This document shows positions 6,394 to 12,426 of a DNA stretch of 12,426 nt, piece by piece (position 1 is the stretch's first letter; each line of letters opens with the position of its first letter). The translations under genes were made by a program, and so were the position numbers. The stretch spans positions 1 through 12,426 of the forward strand of contig CAMWYI010000039.1 in NCBI GenBank assembly GCA_947178455.1, in the 5' to 3' direction. Under the pieces are notes generated by a model that saw nothing but the letters and a program-made list of their open reading frames with translations, was not told the DNA's origin and did no database searches. The DNA comes from an uncultured Alistipes sp. (GTDB lineage: Bacteria > Bacteroidota > Bacteroidia > Bacteroidales > Rikenellaceae).

Positions 6394-6897
6394 ATGGCAA
6401 CTATTATCCGAAAAGAGGAGCGGGATTACCAGCCCAATCCGAATAAAATAGATAAATTTCGCATCTTAACCGATATATCGCGTATGAAAAAAGGTGTCGC
6501 CCCTCGATACTTGAATTTCGATTTGCGACAGTTGCCTCCGGGGCAGTATTGTGCGGCCTATCATTTCCACCGCTATGCGGAAGAGTTGTTTTTGATATTG
6601 TCCGGTTCGGCAACGCTACGGACACCCGACGGGCTTGAAATCGTCCATGAGGGCGATATGCTGTTTTTTGAGGCAGGTGAAACCGGAGCGCATCAGCTTT
6701 ACAATCATACCGATGCACCTTGCACCTATCTCGATATGCGGTCATACATTGGCCACGACGTATGCGAATATCCCGATTCGGATAAAATCATCCTTGTGCC
6801 GAATGGCGAAACTTTCCGTCGCAATGAACAATATCCTTATTTCGATGGCGAAACGGATGTCGATGAAATATGGAATGATTTGAGAAAAGACAAATAA
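6394..6897 (+). CDS. Single-domain cupin protein (167 aa)
   Basis: A small metal-binding beta-barrel protein whose substrate is unknown. Cupin motif 1 runs from Gly50 to Gly71 with His57, His59 and Glu63/Glu64 as metal ligands (YHFHRYAEE). Motif 2 runs from Gly87 with His100 and Asn104; Glu93 replaces the usual proline. The tail (about 120-150), with HDVCEYPDSDKI, resembles the uncharacterised COG3837-type cupins. Such proteins can be sugar-binding, isomerase-like or regulatory, and none of these can be chosen here. The start is the first ATG after a clear promoter. No signal peptide is present, so it is cytoplasmic. The gene is visibly more AT-rich than its neighbour (38% GC in 6421-6480), which may reflect lower expression or later acquisition. 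It converges on the MazG gene with 10 bases between stops. Confidence 0.85.
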   Translation: MATIIRKEERDYQPNPNKIDKFRILTDISRMKKGVAPRYLNFDLRQLPPGQYCAAYHFHRYAEELFLILSGSATLRTPDGLEIVHEGDMLFFEAGETGAHQLYNHTDAPCTYLDMRSYIGHDVCEYPDSDKIILVPNGETFRRNEQYPYFDGETDVDEIWNDLRKDK

Positions 6898-6907
6898 TCC
6901 TGCTATA

Positions 6908-7240
6908 TCAGTCTTTGGTCTGCAACTTTTCGTTCGCTTTGTGCCGCTCTTTGTCGCGGGCCGTCTTTTTTGCGAACGAGGCTTCGATTGCTTCCGTCAG
7001 GTCTACTCCCGTTTGGTTGGCCAAGCAGACCAACACCCACAGCACATCAGCCAGTTCTTCGGCCAAATTACAGGTTTCGCCCTCCTTGAACGATTGGTCG
7101 CCGTATTTGCGGGCTATTACGCGGGCCAACTCCCCCACTTCTTCGGTCAGTACGGCCATGTTGGTCAGCTCCGAAAAATAACGGACGCCGTAGGTCTTGA
7201 TCCACTCGTCGACCTGTCGTTGCAGTTCCTTGATTTCCAT
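6908..7240 (-). CDS. MazG-like nucleotide pyrophosphohydrolase (110 aa)
   Basis: A small all-alpha NTP pyrophosphohydrolase that likely hydrolyses (d)NTPs to monophosphate and pyrophosphate, removing damaged or excess nucleotides. The family metal site is visible: Glu34 and Glu37 in TEEVGEL, and Glu62 and Asp65 in EELADVLWVL, matching ExxE-(12-28)-ExxD. The length fits a single-domain MazG-like enzyme rather than the two-domain MazG, and the charged C-terminus (KKTARDKERHK) is common in this group. Substrate is unknown. The ATG directly abuts the stop codon of the methyltransferase gene (0 bases between). It is the last gene of the six-gene operon, and no terminator is visible after it. Confidence 0.9.
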   Translation of the reverse strand: MEIKELQRQVDEWIKTYGVRYFSELTNMAVLTEEVGELARVIARKYGDQSFKEGETCNLAEELADVLWVLVCLANQTGVDLTEAIEASFAKKTARDKERHKANEKLQTKD

Positions 7241-7888
7241 TTATTTCACGTATATCAGATTCAGCCCGTCCCGCAGCGGTGCGATGACGTTTTCCACGCG
7301 CGGGTCGTCTGTCACCATGCGGTTGAACTCAACGAGTGCTTGCGTGTGGCGGTCGTTGTGCGCGACGGGTTGCAGCACCTTGCCCGACCACAGAATATTG
7401 TCGGCAATCAGCACCGAGCCGCTGTGCATCAGCGGTTCGCTTCCGTCTTCGCCCAGCAGCATCCGGTAGTAGTCGGGATATTCGCGTTTGTCGCCGTCGA
7501 TGAATACGAGGTCGAACCGGCATCCTAACGTCGGGGCGATGTCGAGGGCCGAGCCGATATGCAAGCGGATTTTCTGCCCGTGCGGCGAACGGTCGAAATA
7601 GGATTGGGCGAGCGGTTGCAGTTCGTCATCCACTTCGATGGTGTGCAGTACGGCGTCATCGGCCAGTCCGGCGGCCATTGACAAGGCCGAATAGCCCGTG
7701 AACGTGCCGATTTCCAGCACCGTGCGCGGCCGTATCATGCGCACCAGCAGTTCCAGTAGCCGTCCTTGCAGATGCCCCGACAGCATGCGCGGCGCCACTT
7801 CGCGCATGTGCGTTTCGCGGTCGAGTTCCTGCAATAGTGGGTCTTCGGGTGCTGTGTGTGCGTACAAGTATCGTTCGAGCGCATCCAT
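7241..7888 (-). CDS. SAM-dependent O-methyltransferase, caffeoyl-CoA OMT-like (215 aa)
   Basis: Class I methyltransferase of the Methyltransf_3 family, using S-adenosylmethionine and a divalent metal to methylate a hydroxyl group, often a catechol. Seen: SAM motif I VLEIGTFTGYSALSMA (57-72), acidic residues after the second strand (HTIEVDDE), the metal motif FIDGDK with Asp131, and IADNILWSGKV with Asp163 and Asn164. The ends GLNLIYVK close the fold as expected. Bacterial members act on varied phenolics or tRNA hydroxyuridines, so the substrate is open. The start MDALERYLY was chosen because it follows the DJ-1 stop by 2 bases; the longer open frame upstream is only the DJ-1 gene read in another frame. 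Confidence 0.92.
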   Translation of the reverse strand: MDALERYLYAHTAPEDPLLQELDRETHMREVAPRMLSGHLQGRLLELLVRMIRPRTVLEIGTFTGYSALSMAAGLADDAVLHTIEVDDELQPLAQSYFDRSPHGQKIRLHIGSALDIAPTLGCRFDLVFIDGDKREYPDYYRMLLGEDGSEPLMHSGSVLIADNILWSGKVLQPVAHNDRHTQALVEFNRMVTDDPRVENVIAPLRDGLNLIYVK

Positions 7889-7890
7889 CG

Positions 7891-8484
7891 TTATTCGCCG
7901 TAAAAACCGTGTTTGTTGAAGTCGTAAAATCGGGCGATTACATCGGGCGTATCGGCTTCGAGGGCCGACAGACATTCGCGCGTAAATTCGAGGTATCCCG
8001 TGCCGTTTGCCGTGACGACATTGCCGTCCCGCACGGCCTGCCGTTCTTCGTACAGCCGTTCGCCCGTGTAGTTCGGGCCGCCCCACGCTTTCAGCATTTC
8101 GACCGTGTTGCCTGTGTGGCGGACGTCGTTCAGCCAGCTGTGCGCCGCAAGAAACCCCGTCGCGTTGCAAATGGCCCCGACGACCAGTCCGCGTGCGAAT
8201 GCCTCGCCGACCATCGGAACGACCGTTTCGGCTTCGGGCGTCTGCCAGTCCAAACCGCCCACCAGAATCACGCCGGCGCAATCGTCCGGCAACGGGCCGA
8301 CGGCTCGGTCGGCGTTTGCGGTCATCCCGCCGAGCGATTGGACGGCGCGCGCTTCCGGCGAGGCGAAAAGTACGCGGTATTTGCCCGTCTGTCCGGGCAT
8401 CAGCCCGTTGCGCAGGGCTGGAGCGAGGAATGCCGCCTCCCAATCGGCGAAGTTGTCGAGCAGAACGAACAATACGGTTTTCAT
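7891..8484 (-). CDS. DJ-1/PfpI family protein (197 aa)
   Basis: Cytoplasmic protein of the DJ-1/PfpI (class I glutamine-amidotransferase-like) superfamily. The nucleophile elbow is VGAICNATGFLA with Cys106, and Glu16 in FADWEAAFLAP corresponds to the glutamate that tunes the cysteine in DJ-1. HTGNT (123-127) and NGTGYLEF (160-167) resemble the Bacillus YoaZ/YdeA-like branch annotated as glutamine amidotransferase-like. Members act in oxidative or carbonyl stress, as glyoxalase/deglycase-like or chaperone proteins; which activity applies here is not determinable. The start lies 13 bases after the S41 peptidase stop. Length is normal and the Cys-Glu pair is intact. Confidence 0.9.
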   Translation of the reverse strand: MKTVLFVLLDNFADWEAAFLAPALRNGLMPGQTGKYRVLFASPEARAVQSLGGMTANADRAVGPLPDDCAGVILVGGLDWQTPEAETVVPMVGEAFARGLVVGAICNATGFLAAHSWLNDVRHTGNTVEMLKAWGGPNYTGERLYEERQAVRDGNVVTANGTGYLEFTRECLSALEADTPDVIARFYDFNKHGFYGE

Positions 8485-8497
8485 GCGGGGAATGGTT

Positions 8498-9874
8498 TTA
8501 TTGCGGGTCGATAATTTTCAAGGCTCGTTCCAATACGGCATCTCGTCCGGTCAGATAATCCTCGAGTGTGGGGGCGATGATTTCATCGGGTAGGATTCCC
8601 TCTTTGCCGAACGGTTTTCCGCTTATAGGATAAAGGTGTTGCAACGTACATATCCGTACCCATGCGTTGTGCGGTAAGTCGACAATGAGCGGCGAACCGG
8701 TCGTGCCGGCGGTTTGCTGCCCGATTACGCGTGGTCGGTCGGGAAGTTCCATCAGTTGGATCAGAAAGGTTTCGGCCGCCGAAACCGTCCGTTTGCCTGT
8801 CAGAATCACGATCGGCATCCGAAGTATTTGCGATCTGTCGATTCGCAGCGTATCGGCCGGCAGCATCTCATAGGCACGATCCCGATAGAATGCTTCGTAT
8901 TGCGGTTGCCAGTTGCCTTGCGCCCGCCCGTAGCCGTTGTTGATGCGTGTCATGGCCTTACCGATCAACAGATAGTCGGCATCGATGATATGGTGCAGCA
9001 GCGAATCCCCCACGATCGAAGAACCTCCGTTGCAATAGCGCAGGTCGAGAATCAATCCTCGCGCACGGTTGCGTATCTGCTCGAAGTGTCGGCGAATCGT
9101 CGGAATATCGTCTTCGTCGAATAGGCGAATATCCATCCATGCGATGCTGTCGGGCGACAGAAATTCGACCGTAACATTTTCTTTGCGCGATTTGTAGAAG
9201 TCCGTCCAAGTCCATTCGCGTGGTTCTTTTTTCGTTTTTTTTCGATAAAGTCGACGTTCGTCGGTTCGCATCTTGAAATGGACCGATTGCCCGTTGCGCT
9301 GTCGGATTGTTCCTCGAAACAGACTTCCGATACGTCCCGTACAAAGATAGTTGTCAGTCACTCGAAATGCTTTGGTTCGTTCCGGTCCCGGAAACAGAGG
9401 GAAATAATGTTTGCGTACATATTCCTGTACGGGAATGCCGTCGACTTCGACCAATTCAGCTCCGATTGCCAGCGAATCGAGTTTCGACCATTCGCTGACA
9501 TAACTTAGGTAGTACCGGCCGTCGATCTCTTTGGCTCGAATCGGTGCATAGTCATTGATCCGACTCCAGTTGTAAGAGGGATAGCCGACGTTGGTGTGTC
9601 CGTCATCGAAAGCTGCCATGAACCGTCGCAGCAGATCCATGAAATCCACATCGTTGCGGGTGCGCATGACCATCGGCAGGTAGTAGCGGTAGACACTGTC
9701 TGCATCGAAATCGATAGCATCCGCATAGGCGAAATTATATTTGATTTCCGACCATACTTTGCTCAACGTTTCGATTTTTTCTTCTTGCGTGAATTGCTTG
9801 GGAAGTCGTTTGGTCGCCGATCCGGTTTCTATCGCGAATGCCGTGAAAGACAAGATAATAAGCCACTTTTTCAT
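8498..9874 (-). CDS. Exported S41-family serine peptidase, tricorn/CTP-like (458 aa)
   Basis: Begins with a signal peptide (MKKWLIILSFTAFAIETGSA, about 1-20) with no lipobox cysteine, so it is probably periplasmic. The N-terminal helical part ends in FDDGHTN with His93, the likely catalytic base in tricorn-like S41 proteins. A PDZ-like segment with YYLSYV and IGAELVEVDGIPVQEY spans about 118-155. The protease core follows with GLILDLRYCNGG (273-284), the nucleophile Ser365 in TVSAAE, GQQTAGTTGSP and GKEGILPDE. A basic stretch at 209-231 (RLYRKKTKKEPREWTW) looks like an insertion and is encoded by A8 and A6 runs. Base composition is more AT-rich than the rest of the operon (43% GC in 9181-9240). 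The start lies 7 bases after the M16 stop. The substrate is unknown. Confidence 0.9.
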   Translation of the reverse strand: MKKWLIILSFTAFAIETGSATKRLPKQFTQEEKIETLSKVWSEIKYNFAYADAIDFDADSVYRYYLPMVMRTRNDVDFMDLLRRFMAAFDDGHTNVGYPSYNWSRINDYAPIRAKEIDGRYYLSYVSEWSKLDSLAIGAELVEVDGIPVQEYVRKHYFPLFPGPERTKAFRVTDNYLCTGRIGSLFRGTIRQRNGQSVHFKMRTDERRLYRKKTKKEPREWTWTDFYKSRKENVTVEFLSPDSIAWMDIRLFDEDDIPTIRRHFEQIRNRARGLILDLRYCNGGSSIVGDSLLHHIIDADYLLIGKAMTRINNGYGRAQGNWQPQYEAFYRDRAYEMLPADTLRIDRSQILRMPIVILTGKRTVSAAETFLIQLMELPDRPRVIGQQTAGTTGSPLIVDLPHNAWVRICTLQHLYPISGKPFGKEGILPDEIIAPTLEDYLTGRDAVLERALKIIDPQ

Positions 9875-9881
9875 TGCTATA

Positions 9882-11105
9882 TTACAGATAGGTTAGTCGG
9901 GACATTCCGGTGAAAGTTTCTTCGGCCGCTTCAGTTAGTTGCTGCGCCGTGAGGGCTTGTATTTTGGCATAGACCTCCTCCATCGTGTCGACTTGCCCGT
10001 GCGTCAGCAGACTTTTCCCCGCACTCAACATGTAGCTTTCGTTGCTTTCGCTCGATATGGCCAGTTGGGCGATGAATTGCTTTTTGGCCATCGAGAGCCG
10101 CCGTGCCGTGAGCGGCACCGTGCGGAGACGGTTCAGTTCTCGTTCGATGAGCTCGATGCAGTGGTCGGCGTTCGCGTGGTCCGAGCTGAAATAGATAGCC
10201 ACCACGCCCGTATCGCCATAGGGCGTGTAGTTCGCTTCGATGTTGTACGACAGCCCGTGTTTCTCGCGGATGCTGACGTTGAGCAGCGAATTGGCACTCG
10301 GCCCGCCCAGCAGATTGACCACTAGTGCTAGCGGCAGCCGTTTGGGGTCGTCGATGCCGTAGGCTCGTCCGCCGATGATGCAGTGGGTTTGGTGGGTGTG
10401 TTTCGCGACGCTCTTGTCGAACGGGCGGTAAGCGGCGGGCGGAATGCGCTCGAACGTCCGTTTCGTCGCGGGTTGCCGGCCGAAATGACGGGCGGCCATC
10501 GCTTCGGCCGTTTTGACCGAGAAATTGCCGATGGACGAAAAGACCATGCGGTCGGTCGTGTGCGTGCGGGCGGTGAAGGCTCGCAGGTCGTCGCTCTTGT
10601 AGCGCATCAGCGCGGCTTTGCGGCCCAGAATGTTGTGCCCCAGCTCCGAGCCCTCGAACAGCAAATCCTCGAACGTGTCGTAAATCAGATCGGCGGGCGA
10701 ATCCTTGTAGGTGTTGATTTCGTCGCAGATGACCTCTTTTTCGCGTTCGAGCTCCCGTTCGGGGAATGTCGAATGGAACGCGATGTCGGCAATCAATTCG
10801 ACCGCTTTGGCGAAGTCGCCCCGCAGCGTCGTCGCGTGAATGGTCGTATCCTCTTTGGTCGTGAATGCGTTGAGTTCGCCTCCGAGGTTTTCCAGTCGGC
10901 AGTTGACCTGCCATGCCCGTCGATGTTCGGTTCCCTTGAAAAAGGCGTGTTCGACGAAATGCGCCAGCCCGTATTGGTCGGCCCGCTCGTCGCGGCTTCC
11001 GGCATTGATGACCAGCGCGCAGTGCGCCACCGTGTTTTTCACTTGCCGGTGGATGCCGTGTATGCCGTTCGGGAGCGTATAAGTTTGAAATTCGGTTCCT
11101 TTCAC
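9882..11105 (-). CDS. M16 (insulinase/pitrilysin) family zinc peptidase (407 aa)
   Basis: A processing-peptidase-like zinc protease of the short, two-domain M16B type. The inverted zinc motif is HFVEH (His49, Glu52, His53) followed by AFFKGT, and the third ligand is Glu129 in EVICDEI, about 76 residues on as expected. The C-terminal domain has the conserved REKHGLSYNIEANY (280-293), whose Arg and Tyr help bind substrate. No signal peptide is seen, so it should act in the cytoplasm. I chose the GTG at 11103-11105: it gives MKGTEFQTYTLPNG, the normal family start, and its GTGA overlaps the uvrA stop. No ATG occurs until well past the zinc site, and the open frame further upstream only mirrors uvrA. 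Partner and substrate are unknown. Confidence 0.92.
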   Translation of the reverse strand: MKGTEFQTYTLPNGIHGIHRQVKNTVAHCALVINAGSRDERADQYGLAHFVEHAFFKGTEHRRAWQVNCRLENLGGELNAFTTKEDTTIHATTLRGDFAKAVELIADIAFHSTFPERELEREKEVICDEINTYKDSPADLIYDTFEDLLFEGSELGHNILGRKAALMRYKSDDLRAFTARTHTTDRMVFSSIGNFSVKTAEAMAARHFGRQPATKRTFERIPPAAYRPFDKSVAKHTHQTHCIIGGRAYGIDDPKRLPLALVVNLLGGPSANSLLNVSIREKHGLSYNIEANYTPYGDTGVVAIYFSSDHANADHCIELIERELNRLRTVPLTARRLSMAKKQFIAQLAISSESNESYMLSAGKSLLTHGQVDTMEEVYAKIQALTAQQLTEAAEETFTGMSRLTYL

Positions 11106-12426
11106 AGTTTTTCGCGCATTTTCAGATAGTGGCCCGTGTGGCTCGCCGTGCATTGTTCCAAGTCGCGCGGGATGCCCTCGAAGACGACATGCCCTCCGTC
11201 GCGGCCCGCTTCGGGGCCGAGGTCGATGACCCAGTCGGCGCACTTGATGATGTCCATGTTGTGTTCGACGATGACGATGGTGTGCCCGCGTTCGATGAGT
11301 GCGTTGAAGGCGGCCAGCAGTTTCGATATGTCGTGGAAATGGAGTCCCGTTGTCGGCTCGTCGAAGATGAACAGCACACCGCCTCCGGCGTTCTCTTTCG
11401 TCAGGAACGAGGCGAGTTTCACGCGCTGGCTTTCGCCGCCCGAAAGGGTCGACGACGATTGTCCGAGCCGGATATAGCCCAGTCCGACATCCTGCAGCGG
11501 TTGCAGCCGTTCGACGATGCGGCGGCAGGTGGTGTTGGTCTTTTGCTCTGCGCCGAAAAATTCGATAGCATCGTCGACCGTCAGGTCGAGCACGTCGCAG
11601 ATGCTCTTGTCGCGGTATTTGACCTCCAAAATCTCGTCGCGGAACCGTTTGCCGCCGCAGGCTTCGCAGACCAGTTCGACATCGGCCATGAACTGCATCG
11701 ACACGGTGATGATTCCTTCGCCCTGACACTCTTCGCAGCGGCCTCCGGCGACGTTGAACGAGAAATGCGTGGCGTTGAGCCCCGTGTGTTGGGCATAGGG
11801 TTGTTCGGCGAAAAGTTTGCGGATTTCGTCGTAGGCTTTGATGTAGGTCACGGGATTCGAGCGGGTCGATTTGCCGATAGGATTTTGGTCAACCATTTCG
11901 ACCGATTTCAGCAGGCCGACATCGCCCTCGATGCCGTCGAAATCGCCCGGTTTCGTCCCGGTATCGCACAGCATGCGCCGCAGGGCCGGATAGAGAATGC
12001 CCCGTGCCAGCGACGATTTGCCGCTGCCGCTGACGCCCGTGATGCAGGTCATGACCCCCAGCGGAATCTGCACGTCGATGTTGCGCAGGTTGTTTTCACG
12101 GGCGCCTTTGACCGTGATTCGGTTGCTCCAGCCGCGCGCAGAGGTGGGTACGGCGATGCGTTTCCGGCCTGTGAGGTAGTCGGCCGTCAGACTTTTTTTC
12201 GATTTCAGCAGTTGCGGAATCGGGCCGCTGAAAACGACTTCGCCGCCGTGTTCGCCCGCTTCGGGGCCCATGTCGACAATCCAATTGGCAGCTCGGATGA
12301 CCTCTTCTTCGTGCTCCACGACCACGACCGTATTGCCCAAATCGCGCAGTTGTTTCAGTACGGCAATCAGCCGGTTCGTGTCGCGCGGATGCAGCCCGAT
12401 AGAGGGTTCGTCGAGCACATAGAGCG
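11102..12426 (-). CDS. uvrA: UvrA, excinuclease ABC subunit A, C-terminal 440 residues (5' part beyond window)
   Basis: DNA-damage sensor of nucleotide excision repair, which works with UvrB and UvrC. The visible part starts at the end of the first ATPase (LYVLDEPSIGLHPRD Walker B) and contains the whole second ATPase: Walker A GVSGSGKSS (130-138 of the fragment), the zinc finger Cys230/Cys233 and Cys253/Cys256 (CEEC and CEAC), the ABC signature LSGGESQR (327-334), Walker B LFIFDEPTTGLH (351-362) and the switch His in VEHNMD. The C-terminus is normal and ends in LKMREKL. The N-terminal half, including the first Walker A and the UvrB-binding region, lies past the right edge, as does the operon promoter. 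The stop overlaps the GTG start of the M16 gene. Confidence 0.97.
   Translation of the reverse strand, partial: LYVLDEPSIGLHPRDTNRLIAVLKQLRDLGNTVVVVEHEEEVIRAANWIVDMGPEAGEHGGEVVFSGPIPQLLKSKKSLTADYLTGRKRIAVPTSARGWSNRITVKGARENNLRNIDVQIPLGVMTCITGVSGSGKSSLARGILYPALRRMLCDTGTKPGDFDGIEGDVGLLKSVEMVDQNPIGKSTRSNPVTYIKAYDEIRKLFAEQPYAQHTGLNATHFSFNVAGGRCEECQGEGIITVSMQFMADVELVCEACGGKRFRDEILEVKYRDKSICDVLDLTVDDAIEFFGAEQKTNTTCRRIVERLQPLQDVGLGYIRLGQSSSTLSGGESQRVKLASFLTKENAGGGVLFIFDEPTTGLHFHDISKLLAAFNALIERGHTIVIVEHNMDIIKCADWVIDLGPEAGRDGGHVVFEGIPRDLEQCTASHTGHYLKMREKL

Larger units (their letters stand above)
6908..12426 (-). other. Six-gene operon uvrA-M16-S41-DJ1-OMT-MazG
   Basis: Six genes in one direction with junctions of: overlap by 3 bases (uvrA/M16), 7 bases (M16/S41), 13 bases (S41/DJ-1), 2 bases (DJ-1/methyltransferase) and 0 bases (methyltransferase/MazG). 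No TAnnTTTG promoter or terminator fits into any junction. A single transcript from a promoter beyond the right edge is the simplest reading, with translational coupling at several junctions. Confidence 0.85.

Noticed and set aside
11106..11729. N-terminal extension of the M16 frame over uvrA
   Set aside because: This 208-residue part is out of frame with uvrA and Arg/His rich; the peptidase starts at the GTG overlapping the uvrA stop.
1..12426. Search for mobile elements, CRISPR arrays, toxin-antitoxin pairs, tRNA and riboswitches
   Set aside because: No terminal inverted repeats, transposase, repeat-spacer pattern or cloverleaf was seen; every long open frame is explained by a core gene or its shadow.

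Overview
The window looks like ordinary chromosome of a Bacteroidetes bacterium, most likely Bacteroidales and possibly Alistipes/Rikenellaceae. The evidence is three intergenic matches to the Bacteroidetes -7 promoter element TAnnTTTG (a fourth has one mismatch), the lack of clear Shine-Dalgarno sequences, a DUF4377 lipoprotein, and protein sequences of Bacteroidetes type. The genus is a guess from composition and gene style. There is no insertion sequence, phage, CRISPR array, tRNA or rRNA, and I do not see an undescribed defence or mobile system. The unusual material is regulatory and organisational.

Left part (1-4477), minus strand. Reading leftward: dnaA (replication initiator), a small DUF4377 lipoprotein 12 bases after it, and a hairpin terminator. 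Then comes an intergenic region with the recA promoter and a 31-bp-spaced direct repeat, then recA, and 31 bases later a bifunctional Rel/SpoT-type (p)ppGpp synthetase/hydrolase that runs off the left edge. Replication initiation, recombination/SOS and the stringent response are therefore encoded side by side.

Middle (4254-6897). An AT-rich divergent region separates dnaA from a plus-strand phospho-sugar mutase (PgcA-like). It carries a DnaA box touching the dnaA -7 element, repeated AT-rich 9-mers and the mutase promoter. The mutase ends at a strong terminator and is followed by a monocistronic cupin gene with its own promoter.

Right part (6908-12426), minus strand. One tightly packed six-gene operon: uvrA (its 5' part lies beyond the right edge), an M16 zinc peptidase whose GTG start overlaps the uvrA stop, an exported S41 peptidase, a DJ-1/PfpI protein, an O-methyltransferase and a MazG-like nucleotide pyrophosphohydrolase. 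Gaps are -2 to +13 bases, so co-transcription is near certain. The mix of excision repair, proteolysis and damage or nucleotide-pool clean-up suggests a maintenance operon, but that link is inference. The operon converges on the cupin gene with only 10 bases between stop codons and no visible terminator.

No stretch longer than 300 bases lacks a gene. The three larger gaps (2201-2459, 4254-4477, 6221-6393) are described in the features.
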